This document shows, piece by piece, positions 8,532 through 15,885 of a stretch of 50,482 nt of DNA. The notes under the pieces are model-generated. The model ran no database searches, was not told where the DNA came from, and saw nothing but the letters and a program-made list of their open reading frames with translations. The position numbers and the translations under genes were made by a program. Origin of the DNA: JBGTCD01 sp041749015 (lineage in GTDB: Bacteria > Bacteroidota > Bacteroidia > Cytophagales > Cyclobacteriaceae); contig JBGTCD010000066.1 of assembly GCA_041749015.1 (NCBI GenBank), forward strand, positions 1 to 50,482, written 5' to 3'. Positions within the stretch are counted from its first letter, which is position 1. The number at the start of each line of letters is the position of its first letter.

Positions 8532-9664
8532 CTAAAAACAAAAGGGGTTGGTGTAAATGATAATACGAATATAATTAAAGCCAGCCAGCCCAGCACCTTC
8601 CTCCAGGGGTCGAGCGGCACGCGGTCATCCATAGACCCCGGATGATACACTCCTACTACCCTCCCGATCAGGATGGCAAAGAAAAACCAACCAATGTATC
8701 CCTGGAAATCAGGAAAAATCAGAAACGAAAGAAACTGAACAAAGAACAAAACCACCGCATACATGAGCGTTTCTTTGGTGGATTTTCTAAACCCTTTTAA
8801 TGCAATAAAAACCAGAGCAATATAAATGCCTATATCCAACAGCATATCCGCAAAGGAAATCGTAAAATCTACAAACCCTAACCCGGAATAGTATAGAAAT
8901 ATTAAATATACTGTGCGTGATACATAGGAATGGTACCGCTTCCCAACGAGGCCATAGATCACATGGCCCCCATCTAGCTGCCCTATTGGCAGGAGGTTGA
9001 TGGCGGTGAACAATAAGGCTAAAAACCCTGCAAATAACCACGGATAATGAATGATCTCATAAGGATTTGGAACCAGGTCAGGGTCTATTGCAACATAATT
9101 TTTAAAAAAAAGGAAGAGCAGATTATCCCCCAAATGAAATGAAGGAATGCTGTCATTATCATAAACGTGATCCGCGTAATCCAATCCGAACTGCTCGTAT
9201 TCGGGGTGAATGGAATAGATATGCTCCGGGTCAGGAAGGTGGGTAAATCCATAAATCAATACTGAAATAGCAATAATAAAACCTGCAAGTGGCCCTGCTA
9301 TCCCGATGTCAAACTGTTGTGCCCTATTAGGAATTCGACTTTTAATCTTAATAAATGCTCCCATTGAACCAATGGATGGGGAACCAAAAAACCAACCCAA
9401 CCAAAAAGGGATGTAATAAGGCAAAGTGACAGCTACTTTATAAAATCGGGCTGTAAAATAATGACCGAATTCATGGCAAGTCAGGAAAAGCAGGAAGGGC
9501 ACCGAATATGCAAATCCATCCAAGAACTCTGTCCATCCCAGTTTTTCAGTTCCGAAAATGAAAGAGCGCCCATACATCCACTCAGCTCCGGCTATAGTGG
9601 TTGCGATTACGGTTATTACAAATAATAGGATGTGAAGGCTATTGCCTCTGAAAAGTTGCTTCAT
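8528..9664 (-). CDS. Site-2 protease family (M50) intramembrane metalloprotease
   Basis: A 378-residue polytopic membrane protein. The zinc motif is CHEFGH (H64, E65, H68) inside a transmembrane segment (about residues 52-72). The second M50 motif, LLPIGQLDGGHVIYG, supplies the conserved aspartate. Several further transmembrane helices follow. These enzymes cut transmembrane or membrane-proximal substrates such as anti-sigma factors; the substrate here is unknown. It has no PDZ domain and resembles the large plastid/bacterial S2P-like group. Its ATG overlaps the stop of the upstream HAD gene (ATGA, 9661-9664). No minus-strand terminator is visible beyond 8528. Confidence 0.9.
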   Translation of the reverse strand: MKQLFRGNSLHILLFVITVIATTIAGAEWMYGRSFIFGTEKLGWTEFLDGFAYSVPFLLFLTCHEFGHYFTARFYKVAVTLPYYIPFWLGWFFGSPSIGSMGAFIKIKSRIPNRAQQFDIGIAGPLAGFIIAISVLIYGFTHLPDPEHIYSIHPEYEQFGLDYADHVYDNDSIPSFHLGDNLLFLFFKNYVAIDPDLVPNPYEIIHYPWLFAGFLALLFTAINLLPIGQLDGGHVIYGLVGKRYHSYVSRTVYLIFLYYSGLGFVDFTISFADMLLDIGIYIALVFIALKGFRKSTKETLMYAVVLFFVQFLSFLIFPDFQGYIGWFFFAILIGRVVGVYHPGSMDDRVPLDPWRKVLGWLALIIFVLSFTPTPFVFS

Positions 9665-10275
9665 TCAAATACAGAAAATAAATCATCAGGCTGGCTGATA
9701 TGGGATACCTTCAAACCGGCCTTCATTGCCCCCTCAATATTGTCAAGGTTATCATCGAGAAACAAAGTTTTCGAAGGAATTAATTTGTTTGATTTAATCA
9801 CAAACTCAAAAATCTCCTGATCAGGCTTGCGCATACCAATTTCGTAAGAGTAATACACCTTTTCAATGAGAGGTGAAAAGTCTGGTATATTATGATCATT
9901 TCGCAATCTTTGATGGACAGCCTGGATGTGGATACTGTTAGTATTGCTAAGGATAAAAGTTTGATAATCAGGTCTAAGCCTTTTTAGCAGGCTAATCTTT
10001 TCCTTCGGTACCGGCCCCAACATGGCATTCCAGGCGATATCAATTTCAGCATCAGACAAGTTCCATTCGGCCAATTTCCTGATACCCGCTCTAAATTCCT
10101 TTGCACTAATCTGGCCCTTTTCAAAATTTGTAAAGAGCGGGTTTTTATAAAGTCCCTCTTGGAGCACCGGCGCAGATGTTTTGATAAATTTATTAAATGC
10201 ATTAACAGTACGCCCCATGTCCAGATCCACGATCACCCCGCCCAGGTCAAAAATTAAAGCTTCGATATTTTTCAA
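9661..10275 (-). CDS. HAD-superfamily (subfamily IA) hydrolase
   Basis: Probable cytosolic phosphatase related to YihX-type HAD proteins. Motif I is IFDLGGVIVDLD, motif II is LSNTNS, motif III lysine is in GMRKPDQEIF, and motif IV is LFLDDNLDNIEGA. I start at TTG 10275, which puts the nucleophile motif seven residues in, as is normal. The frame extends to a GTG at 10338, but the extra 21 residues (rich in R, K and W) have no family counterpart and the region between is AT-rich leader. Its stop overlaps the S2P start by four bases, so both are cotranscribed. Substrate unknown. Confidence 0.88.
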   Translation of the reverse strand: MKNIEALIFDLGGVIVDLDMGRTVNAFNKFIKTSAPVLQEGLYKNPLFTNFEKGQISAKEFRAGIRKLAEWNLSDAEIDIAWNAMLGPVPKEKISLLKRLRPDYQTFILSNTNSIHIQAVHQRLRNDHNIPDFSPLIEKVYYSYEIGMRKPDQEIFEFVIKSNKLIPSKTLFLDDNLDNIEGAMKAGLKVSHISQPDDLFSVFE

Positions 10276-10423
10276 AAAATAAGTTTTAAGATAATTCCAT
10301 TTTCTCAATTGCCTTGCAAATTTACTAATTGGGGCCACCTATCCACAATAATTTGTAGACTTTAGAATGATGGAATCCAATAAATTTTATAAGGTTGGGA
10401 AAGTTTAAGAACTAAAATTTCCT

Positions 10424-10431
10424 TAGTTTTG
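10424..10431 (+). promoter_or_regulatory. Candidate -7 box (TAnnTTTG) for the tRNA gene
   Basis: TAGTTTTG is an exact match to the Bacteroidetes -7 consensus TAnnTTTG, 12 bp before the mature tRNA 5' end. That spacing would give a very short 5' leader. A convincing -33 TTTG box at the right distance is not seen; the nearest candidates are T-rich only. Confidence 0.5.
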
Positions 10432-10443
10432 CACAAATTTTCA

Positions 10444-10517
10444 GGGCCCATAGCTCAGTTGGTTAGAGCACCTGACTCATAATCAGGTGGTCGCTGGTTC
10501 GAGCCCAGCTGGGCCCA
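10444..10517 (+). tRNA. tRNA with CAU anticodon, probably tRNA-Ile2 (lysidine-modified) or elongator tRNA-Met
   Basis: A complete cloverleaf of 74 nt. The acceptor stem GGGCCCA (10444-10450) pairs with TGGGCCC (10510-10516), with discriminator A at 10517. The D-arm is GCTC...GAGC. The anticodon stem CCTGA/TCAGG encloses loop CTCATAA with anticodon CAT at 10478-10480. The T-arm is GCTGG TTCGAGC CCAGC. CCA is not encoded. Three G-C pairs flanking an initiator anticodon loop are absent and the first acceptor pair is normal, so it is not the initiator. The variable loop and T-stem (GGTCGCTGG) resemble E. coli tRNA-Ile2, which favours an AUA-reading tRNA needing TilS, but elongator Met cannot be excluded. 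Confidence 0.95.
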
Positions 10518-10527
10518 CGAAGTGGGC

Positions 10528-10563
10528 ATACCTCTGTACGATAGTGCAGAGGTATTTTTTTTT
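10528..10563 (+). terminator. Rho-independent terminator after the tRNA
   Basis: A 9-bp perfect stem, ATACCTCTG (10528-10536) with CAGAGGTAT (10547-10555), a 10-nt loop, and a run of T from 10556 to 10563. It is 10 bp past the tRNA and so ends a monocistronic tRNA transcript. Confidence 0.9.
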
Positions 10564-10626
10564 ACCAAAAGTGGTTGATTTGAAAATGATCTAATGTATT
10601 AATTTGAAAATGAATCAATTTGAAGA

Positions 10627-10772
10627 TTAGATGAGTGCAAGGTCAAAGTCATAGTCAAGGTTAATGTTAGTGTTAGTGTTAGTGTTAGGTGTCTTCCTTT
10701 TGGCCATTGAGGAAATTACTTCAAAAGACTGAAATTGGGTTTATTATTCTTTTTTGCTTGCCCAAAAAAGAA
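10627..10772. repeat. Intergenic repeat element, copy 1 (hexamer runs plus hairpin)
   Basis: It begins TTAGATGAGTG and runs through degenerate hexamers (GGTCAA, AGTCAT, AGTCAA) into GTTAGT repeated three times plus GTTAGG (10666-10689), then TTGGCCATTGAGGAAATT, and ends in a hairpin (10747-10772). The same order of parts recurs at 11020-11180. No convincing gene lies in it. The stretch from 10773 to 11019 holds only a 7-bp inverted repeat (CCTTGAG 10908-10914 / CTCAAGG 10940-10946) and a smaller ACGTCC/GGACGT pair; I see no gene there. Confidence 0.75.
10747..10772. repeat. Perfect 10-bp inverted repeat (hairpin) in element copy 1
   Basis: TTCTTTTTTG (10747-10756) and CAAAAAAGAA (10763-10772) are exact reverse complements around a 6-nt loop, CTTGCC. 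The partner hairpin in copy 2 has the same loop length but a different arm sequence. Confidence 0.85.
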
Positions 10773-11019
10773 CCAAAAAAGGGCACCACGTCCAATGACG
10801 TCCCTCCCCGCAAAACACGCAGGCCCACCCTGCAGGAATCTGTCTTTACAGTCTGCAGATACGACGGATTAAAAAAATAGAAATGGGCTTCGTTTAATAT
10901 GTTTTTACCTTGAGAGACAGCTTCAAAGGCCTGCTTGCCCTCAAGGCCCCGGAACGTCCGCGCTGGACGTGGACACCCAGCCGCACAATTACAAAATCAA
11001 ACTCTCTTATTATTTGAAA

Positions 11020-11180
11020 TTAGATTGGTGAAAGGTCAAGGTCAAGGTCAAGGTTTGTGTTAGTGTTAGTGTTAGTGTTAGTGTTAAGTATTTTCCCTTC
11101 GGCCCTTGAGGAAATTTTAGTGAATTTTCTCACAGGCCTTGATTCTTTTGCTTACTTTTCTCATCAAGGAGAAAAGTAAG
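11020..11180. repeat. Intergenic repeat element, copy 2
   Basis: It begins TTAGATTGGTG, aligned with copy 1. It has GGTCAA three times (11034-11051), then GTTAGT four times plus GTTAAG (11059-11088), then TTCGGCCCTTGAGGAAATT, and a hairpin at 11151-11180. Copy number of both hexamers differs from copy 1, so the tracts behave like microsatellites. From 11181 to 11269 there are further small inverted repeats (CCTGGCG / CGCCAGG; TGAGGC / GCCTCA) but no gene. Confidence 0.75.
11151..11180. repeat. Perfect 12-bp inverted repeat (hairpin) in element copy 2
   Basis: CTTACTTTTCTC (11151-11162) and GAGAAAAGTAAG (11169-11180) are exact reverse complements with a 6-nt loop, ATCAAG. There is no T-run after it on either strand, so it is not a standard terminator. 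Confidence 0.88.
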
Positions 11181-11269
11181 GCACGGCCTGGCGAAGGACA
11201 GCTTACCTTGAGGCACGGATGAGCCTCACACATTCACACGCACAACATCCGCGCCAGGTAAGGCATTTT

Positions 11270-11506
11270 TTATTCTATTTCTTTAATTAGATTACAACTT
11301 GAGCACCACCAATACTGTCGTTTCTCATCTTGCAACCTGCTTTCAGTTTTATTTCCACAATTACTACATTGTCTTTCTTGAGATTCATCTTCATACGCAC
11401 CATAACCGCATTTGTAACATCCCCAATATGTCAATGCAGATATTTCTTCATCAATACTCCAAGAAAAAGTGTCATTCTTACAATTCGGACAATTTTGAGT
11501 AGCCAT
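11270..11506 (-). CDS. Small zinc-ribbon-like protein with four CxxC knuckles
   Basis: 78 residues, with cysteine pairs at 6/9 (CPNC), 30/33 (CYKC), 47/50 (CSNC) and 68/71 (CSSC). The spacing suggests two zinc ribbons, each made of two knuckles. The middle is acidic (YEDESQERQ) and aromatic (TYWGCYKCGYG, YWWCSSC). No signal peptide or membrane segment is present, so it is probably cytosolic. Possible roles include nucleic-acid or protein binding; none can be assigned. It is isolated between repeat tracts (11020-11180 and 11657-11698) and is AT-rich compared with neighbours, which hints at acquisition. The regular cysteine pattern argues that it is a real gene. Confidence 0.75.
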   Translation of the reverse strand: MATQNCPNCKNDTFSWSIDEEISALTYWGCYKCGYGAYEDESQERQCSNCGNKTESRLQDEKRQYWWCSSCNLIKEIE

Positions 11507-11656
11507 TTCTATTGAAGATTTTCTTGAATATCAGGTCGAATTGGTTTTCGGAAATCAAGTGTCTAATTATTTCTTCTCCTCAGGACAAAAATAAAGATAA
11601 TTTACACTTCCCACTTAATCGCATGCTTTGCAAAAGCGCGCGAGGGCCAATTTGAA

Positions 11657-11698
11657 GGTCAAAGTCATAGTCAAAGTCATAGTCAAGGTCAAAGTCAA
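11657..11698. repeat. Third hexamer repeat cluster (RGTCAW, seven units)
   Basis: Seven consecutive hexamers: GGTCAA, AGTCAT, AGTCAA, AGTCAT, AGTCAA, GGTCAA, AGTCAA. The first units match the start of element copy 1 (about 10641). It lies eight bases beyond the 3' end of the S9 peptidase gene. No hairpin follows here. Confidence 0.85.
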
Positions 11699-11706
11699 TT
11701 TGATGA

Positions 11707-13752
11707 CTATTCTTTAGTATACTTCTCAAACCACCCTAAAATATAAGCTGTCTTCCGAATCAGATTGCTGGGCCTGGCCGCAATGGAATGACTTGAGCCC
11801 GGCACCCGCACCATCATCGTTTCCACACCCTGTAATTTGAGGGCACCATAGTACTGCTCCGTTTCAGCCATAGGGGTGCGATAGTCTTCCTCACCGGTAA
11901 TCAACATGGTAGGTGTGGTTACATTTCCCACCAGTGAAATGGGAGATCTTTTCAGGTATTGCTCTGGATCTTCCCAGGGCATTTTATTAAACCAGTATTT
12001 GGTGAAAAACTGATATCCATCCGCGTAAAGACTGAAGCTGTACCAATTGATCACAGGCTTGGCTACTACTGCAGCGGCAAACCGATCAGTTTTTCCCACA
12101 GACCATGCAGTAAGGACGCCTCCTCCACTCCCACCGGTAATGTACAAACGACTTTCATCAATGAACCCTTTGGCAATCACGGCATCAACCCCGGACAAGA
12201 GATCATCATAATCCTCGCTGGGGTAATTATCATTGATGTAGGCTGCAAACTCAGCACCATAGCTCGTACTCCCTCTTGGATTGGTATACAGTACCACATA
12301 GCCTTTGGTAGCCATGAGCTGAAGCTCTGCTGTAAAGTGTGGACCATAAGCCGCATAAGGACCACCATGGATTTCCAATATAAATGGATATTTCTGAGCC
12401 GGATCAAAATCAGGCGGATAAATAATCCATCCCTGGATATCTTTTTTGTCATGAGAAGATTTATACCAAACCTCTTCTACCTTGCCCAGTTTTTTCCCTG
12501 AGAAAAAGGTGCCATTCAGATCTGTAATCTTGCGAATGCCCATCCTGGTGGGGAAATGCCCTACTGCCACCTCGGAAGGCTGGTGCGGGCTTGACTGGGT
12601 AAAAGCAAACCGGCCATTATTGGCAACTGAAAAAGAGCCACCGCTGTACGGTCTCCCGAATGAGGTGCCACCAAGTTCGGAGGCTAGTGGACCTGTTTTT
12701 CCATTGAGGCCTATATTTACAATTTTCCCTGCACCATGCTCATCATACTGGGCATACAGGCTTTTACCATCATTTGACCACTGGATGTTGTTCAGGTCTC
12801 TATCGAGATTATGGCTTATTTCCCTTTTTCCAGAACCATCACGATTCATTACAAATAGCCCTGCTTGCTGGTATCCCAAAAATCGGTCTTCATAACTCGA
12901 GAAAACAATTGATTTTCCATCCGGGGAAAGCCTGGGCGCATCATGAGGGCCCTTACCGGTGGTAAGTTTTTTGATTTTACCAGAATTAACTTCTAACTCA
13001 TAAATATGGGTGTTCCTAATGTCGGTTTGGGAATTCTCCTCACGATTGGCAGAAAATACCAAAGCCTTACTATCAGGGCTCCATGAGGGTGCGCCATGAT
13101 TAAAATCACCGAAAGTCAATTGCCTGGGAGCACCGCCCTCGGCTGACAGGATAAAAATGTGGGTATACCCGGGTTCCACAAAGGAAAAATTACCGTCAGA
13201 GCGATAAGAATACTGATCGATAATGGTAGCTGGTTTAGCCCATTCGGCACCTTTAGGAGGCGAAGGATACGCGCCCAAAGAGGGCGGAGTAGCGGGCACA
13301 GTCATCAAAAACGCCAGCCATTTGCCATCAGGCGACCAGGTCAGACTATTGGGGCTTTTCGTCAAATTGGTGATGGAGGCAGCCTGTCCGGTATCCATCC
13401 ACCTTACAAAAATCTGTGCACTGCCTTCCTCTCCCGAAATATAGGAAAGCCTTTTTCCATCCGGTGACCAGCGCGGGCTGCTGCTGCCCTTTTTCCCGGT
13501 GGTGATCGGCTGATGGCCTGACCCATCAAAACCCAAAACCCAGAGATTGGTGAATTTACGGTCGGTCATTAAATCAAACTGATTGCGCACATACACCACC
13601 TTGTTCCCATCCGGGGAAATCTGCGGGTCAGAGGCATACTGGAGTTCAAACACATCCATATAGTCAAAAGGCGTTTTTTCCTGTGCGTGGGCAGTAAAAG
13701 CGGTTTGAACCAGGAAAACCAATAAAGCGAATTTCAAATAGGTATTTTTCAT
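11707..13752 (-). CDS. Secreted S9 family peptidase (acylaminoacyl/dipeptidyl-peptidase type)
   Basis: 681 residues with a signal peptide (about residues 6-23, ending TAHA). The N-terminal half is a TolB/PD40-like beta-propeller with repeated blades of the form WSPDGKRLSYIS, LSPDGKSIVFSS and WSNDGKSLYAQY. The C-terminal half is the alpha/beta-hydrolase domain with catalytic Ser542 (TGGSGGGV), Asp623 (GEEDYRTP) and His655 (PGSSHSI). Such enzymes remove short N-terminal peptides or trim oligopeptides, here in the periplasm or outside. The gene stands alone on the minus strand, 90 bp from the next upstream gene. A second, DPP-IV-like S9 enzyme lies at 41371-43722, so peptide use looks important to this organism (inference). 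Confidence 0.93.
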   Translation of the reverse strand: MKNTYLKFALLVFLVQTAFTAHAQEKTPFDYMDVFELQYASDPQISPDGNKVVYVRNQFDLMTDRKFTNLWVLGFDGSGHQPITTGKKGSSSPRWSPDGKRLSYISGEEGSAQIFVRWMDTGQAASITNLTKSPNSLTWSPDGKWLAFLMTVPATPPSLGAYPSPPKGAEWAKPATIIDQYSYRSDGNFSFVEPGYTHIFILSAEGGAPRQLTFGDFNHGAPSWSPDSKALVFSANREENSQTDIRNTHIYELEVNSGKIKKLTTGKGPHDAPRLSPDGKSIVFSSYEDRFLGYQQAGLFVMNRDGSGKREISHNLDRDLNNIQWSNDGKSLYAQYDEHGAGKIVNIGLNGKTGPLASELGGTSFGRPYSGGSFSVANNGRFAFTQSSPHQPSEVAVGHFPTRMGIRKITDLNGTFFSGKKLGKVEEVWYKSSHDKKDIQGWIIYPPDFDPAQKYPFILEIHGGPYAAYGPHFTAELQLMATKGYVVLYTNPRGSTSYGAEFAAYINDNYPSEDYDDLLSGVDAVIAKGFIDESRLYITGGSGGGVLTAWSVGKTDRFAAAVVAKPVINWYSFSLYADGYQFFTKYWFNKMPWEDPEQYLKRSPISLVGNVTTPTMLITGEEDYRTPMAETEQYYGALKLQGVETMMVRVPGSSHSIAARPSNLIRKTAYILGWFEKYTKE

Positions 13753-13842
13753 TTCGGGACGAATGTTAATTTATGGAAGAATGAATTTATGCTGGTTTAA
13801 TTAAATGCCCAAACACAATTATACCGGTGGTCAATTGGTTGT

Positions 13843-14259
13843 TTAGCCCCAGATTCTTTTGACCTCTATGATATTAAATTGGACCATTTTCCTCAAAACG
13901 GTGATATCAATATCATCCAGATTCTTAATATAAAGGCAGGATTTCCCAATTTTATATTTCCCGAGCTTTTGCATAAGCTCAGACTGGGTGTCAAGTCCAC
14001 ATAATAGGTAAATGGTGATATTCTGTGCCCTGGGAGCAAATCCTGTCACGAACCAATCGCCTTCCCTCCCACTCTCATATTTGTAATGATAGGTCCCAAA
14101 TCCAATCATATTACCGCCCCAAAGTTTAGGTGCTTCTTTGGTCTCCTCTTGTAAAATTTCCAAAATTTTGAAGCAATCCTGCTGCTTTTCCAATGGGGTA
14201 ACTTCTGATAAAAAGTCTGACACAGAAGCAGATCCGGGCTGAGTTTTATTCACAGTCAT
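13843..14259 (-). CDS. DUF1801 domain protein (YdhG-like)
   Basis: 138 residues, cytosolic. It matches the DUF1801 layout: a helical start (RQQDCFKIL-like segment KQQDCFKILEILQEETKEAP), then LWGGNMIGFGTYHYKYESGR, a beta segment with WFVTGFAPRAQNITIYLLCG, and the conserved GKSCLYIKNLDDID near the end. The family is widespread and structurally known, but no enzymatic role is established. It shares the minus strand with the S9 gene (90 bp away) and the transglutaminase-like gene (69 bp away), without a clear link. Confidence 0.88.
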   Translation of the reverse strand: MTVNKTQPGSASVSDFLSEVTPLEKQQDCFKILEILQEETKEAPKLWGGNMIGFGTYHYKYESGREGDWFVTGFAPRAQNITIYLLCGLDTQSELMQKLGKYKIGKSCLYIKNLDDIDITVLRKMVQFNIIEVKRIWG

Positions 14260-14328
14260 TTGCTAATGATTAAATCTATTGTGAAATTTAATTAATAGGA
14301 GGGAAAAAGAAAAGGTACTACTCGGAAA

Positions 14329-15156
14329 TCAATGCCTGTAACCTGTTCCCGTCCGGGCTACCTGGAGATTTTTTAAAGGCTCAAGCAGTACTCTTAGATT
14401 TGAAATCCGATCTGAGGGATGCAGCATTTCGGCTTTTACAGTTTGGAAATAGGCTTCCTGAAACTGGTTGTTATTGAATTTGAGAATGGCATCATTGTAG
14501 TATTGCAATCCGGCAAGTTCTTTAAGGGTGATGGTTTGAAAAATTTGATTAGACCCTTCCGATATTCCACCGATCGCCAAACCCGAAGCACCATTCGGCG
14601 AGGCACTTTCTTTGGCTATAAATTGACTGAGGAAATCCCTTGTAGCCGTGCCTTGGAAAAAACCATGTAGTGGCAGGGTACTTTCAAAAATGACCGAATC
14701 GCCTTCAAATTCAGCAAGCAGGAACACATGGGCATCGGTTTCTATGATTTTATAATCAAAGCCATACCGGTCCAATAGCAACCCGTAGGCAGCAGTACCT
14801 GTAACACAATCGTAAGTCCCTGAATTGAGCAGTTCGTTAAAAGCAGCATGTTTTTGATAACCCTTAAAAAGGACTGATTGTGTTTTATAAAATATTGTTT
14901 CAAGAAAACGTGCTCCTTTGATTCTGTTTTTTGCAGCTTTTTTATCAAGGATTGAAACCAACTTTTCCCAATGCTTTAGACTGGGTTCTCCTGTGAATCT
15001 AAGTGCTTGCAGAAGTTGGAAATCATTTTCATAATTATTAAGCAAAATTTCCTGTTCAGTGGCATTCTCAAAAAGGGCATGGCCGTCCCCATCATTTTGG
15101 GTAAACCCAGAACTCCCGACTAAGCAAAAAATAAAAACGTAAAACAGGGTTCTCAT
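14329..15156 (-). CDS. Secreted transglutaminase-like cysteine protein
   Basis: 275 residues with a signal peptide (about 3-19, FYVFIFCLVGSSGFTQ). I place it by its probable Cys-His-acid triad: Cys117 in GTYDCVTGTAAYGLLLDRYG, His143 in TDAHVFLLAEF, and an acidic residue near 153-158 (GDSVIFEST). The order and the helix after the cysteine fit the papain/transglutaminase-like fold of Bacteroidetes secreted proteins. The C-terminal part (KFNNNQFQEAYFQTVKAEML) looks like a single TPR-type helix pair. It may be a protease, amidase or inactive relative. It lies beside the divergent molybdoenzyme operon, separated by 234 bp of AT-rich sequence. Confidence 0.7.
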   Translation of the reverse strand: MRTLFYVFIFCLVGSSGFTQNDGDGHALFENATEQEILLNNYENDFQLLQALRFTGEPSLKHWEKLVSILDKKAAKNRIKGARFLETIFYKTQSVLFKGYQKHAAFNELLNSGTYDCVTGTAAYGLLLDRYGFDYKIIETDAHVFLLAEFEGDSVIFESTLPLHGFFQGTATRDFLSQFIAKESASPNGASGLAIGGISEGSNQIFQTITLKELAGLQYYNDAILKFNNNQFQEAYFQTVKAEMLHPSDRISNLRVLLEPLKNLQVARTGTGYRH

Positions 15157-15390
15157 GCCAATAGTAGCCGATTCTTTACCTAAAGTTAATTTAATGTTAC
15201 CAATAAAACAAATTTGTTAACATTCTCTTAACATTAAATCATTCCTTTGAATTCACCATTCATCCAAAAAATTTATGGGGAAAAAGTTGCCACTTAAATA
15301 ATTCCAGAATCCATGTAAATGTTTTGACTGGATTTTAAAACTAAATTTTACTAGTTTACAATCAATTATCTTTCACATACCTGGAACATC

Positions 15391-15849
15391 ATGGCAGTAT
15401 ACTCTATTACGATTAACGGAAAGAAAAGAACTTTTGAGGCTGATCCTGATACCCCTTTGCTTTGGGTGCTCAGAGATACGCTGAACCTCGTAGGGACCAA
15501 GTACGGTTGTGGCATTGCTCAATGTGGTGCCTGTACCGTGCACATTGATGGCAATGCGGTACGCTCCTGCTCCACTCCTGTTTCTTCAATAGAAGACAGT
15601 AAAATTACCACCATAGAAGGGCTGTCGGAAAATGGCGATCATCCTGTACAAAAGGCCTGGATGGAAGTAGATGTCATGCAATGTGGGTATTGCCAAGCTG
15701 GGCAAATCATGACCACTGCTGCTTTATTAGAGAAGAACCCAAACCCCAGCGATGCTGATATTGCAACTGCCTTGAATGGCAACATCTGCAGATGTGGGAC
15801 CTACGTGCGCGTAAGGGAGGCTGTAAAAAAAGCAGCAGCCAACAGTTGA
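15391..15849 (+). CDS. (2Fe-2S)-binding subunit of a molybdenum hydroxylase (IorA-like)
   Basis: 152 residues carrying two [2Fe-2S] clusters. The plant-ferredoxin-type cluster uses C40, C45, C48 and C60 (CGIAQCGACTVHIDG...C). The helical cluster uses C98, C101, C133 and C135 (CGYCQAG, NICRCGTY). This is the small electron-transfer subunit of two-subunit xanthine-oxidase-family enzymes such as isoquinoline 1-oxidoreductase. It has no signal peptide, so if the complex is exported it should travel with the Tat-tagged large subunit encoded 36 bp downstream. No FAD subunit or cytochrome acceptor gene is adjacent. Confidence 0.94.
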   Translation: MAVYSITINGKKRTFEADPDTPLLWVLRDTLNLVGTKYGCGIAQCGACTVHIDGNAVRSCSTPVSSIEDSKITTIEGLSENGDHPVQKAWMEVDVMQCGYCQAGQIMTTAALLEKNPNPSDADIATALNGNICRCGTYVRVREAVKKAAANS

Positions 15850-15885
15850 TTCACCCTTTGATTTTATCCAAAAAAATTTCGCAAC

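Noticed and set aside
10276..10338. Upstream GTG start for the HAD hydrolase
   Set aside because: It adds 21 residues of basic, aromatic sequence before the motif I strand, where HAD proteins normally begin; the TTG at 10275 gives a normal length.
10689..10880. A 63-codon open frame on the plus strand in the repeat tract
   Set aside because: It runs through the hexamer repeat, the hairpin and nearby low-complexity sequence; composition is not protein-like and no family is recognisable.
10627..11698. Possible CRISPR array in the repeat tract
   Set aside because: Repeats are short hexamers in tandem without spacers of even length and there are no cas genes.
11959..13467. Several long plus-strand open frames opposite the S9 peptidase gene
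   Set aside because: They are antisense to a gene with a full catalytic triad and propeller repeats, and have no recognisable features of their own.
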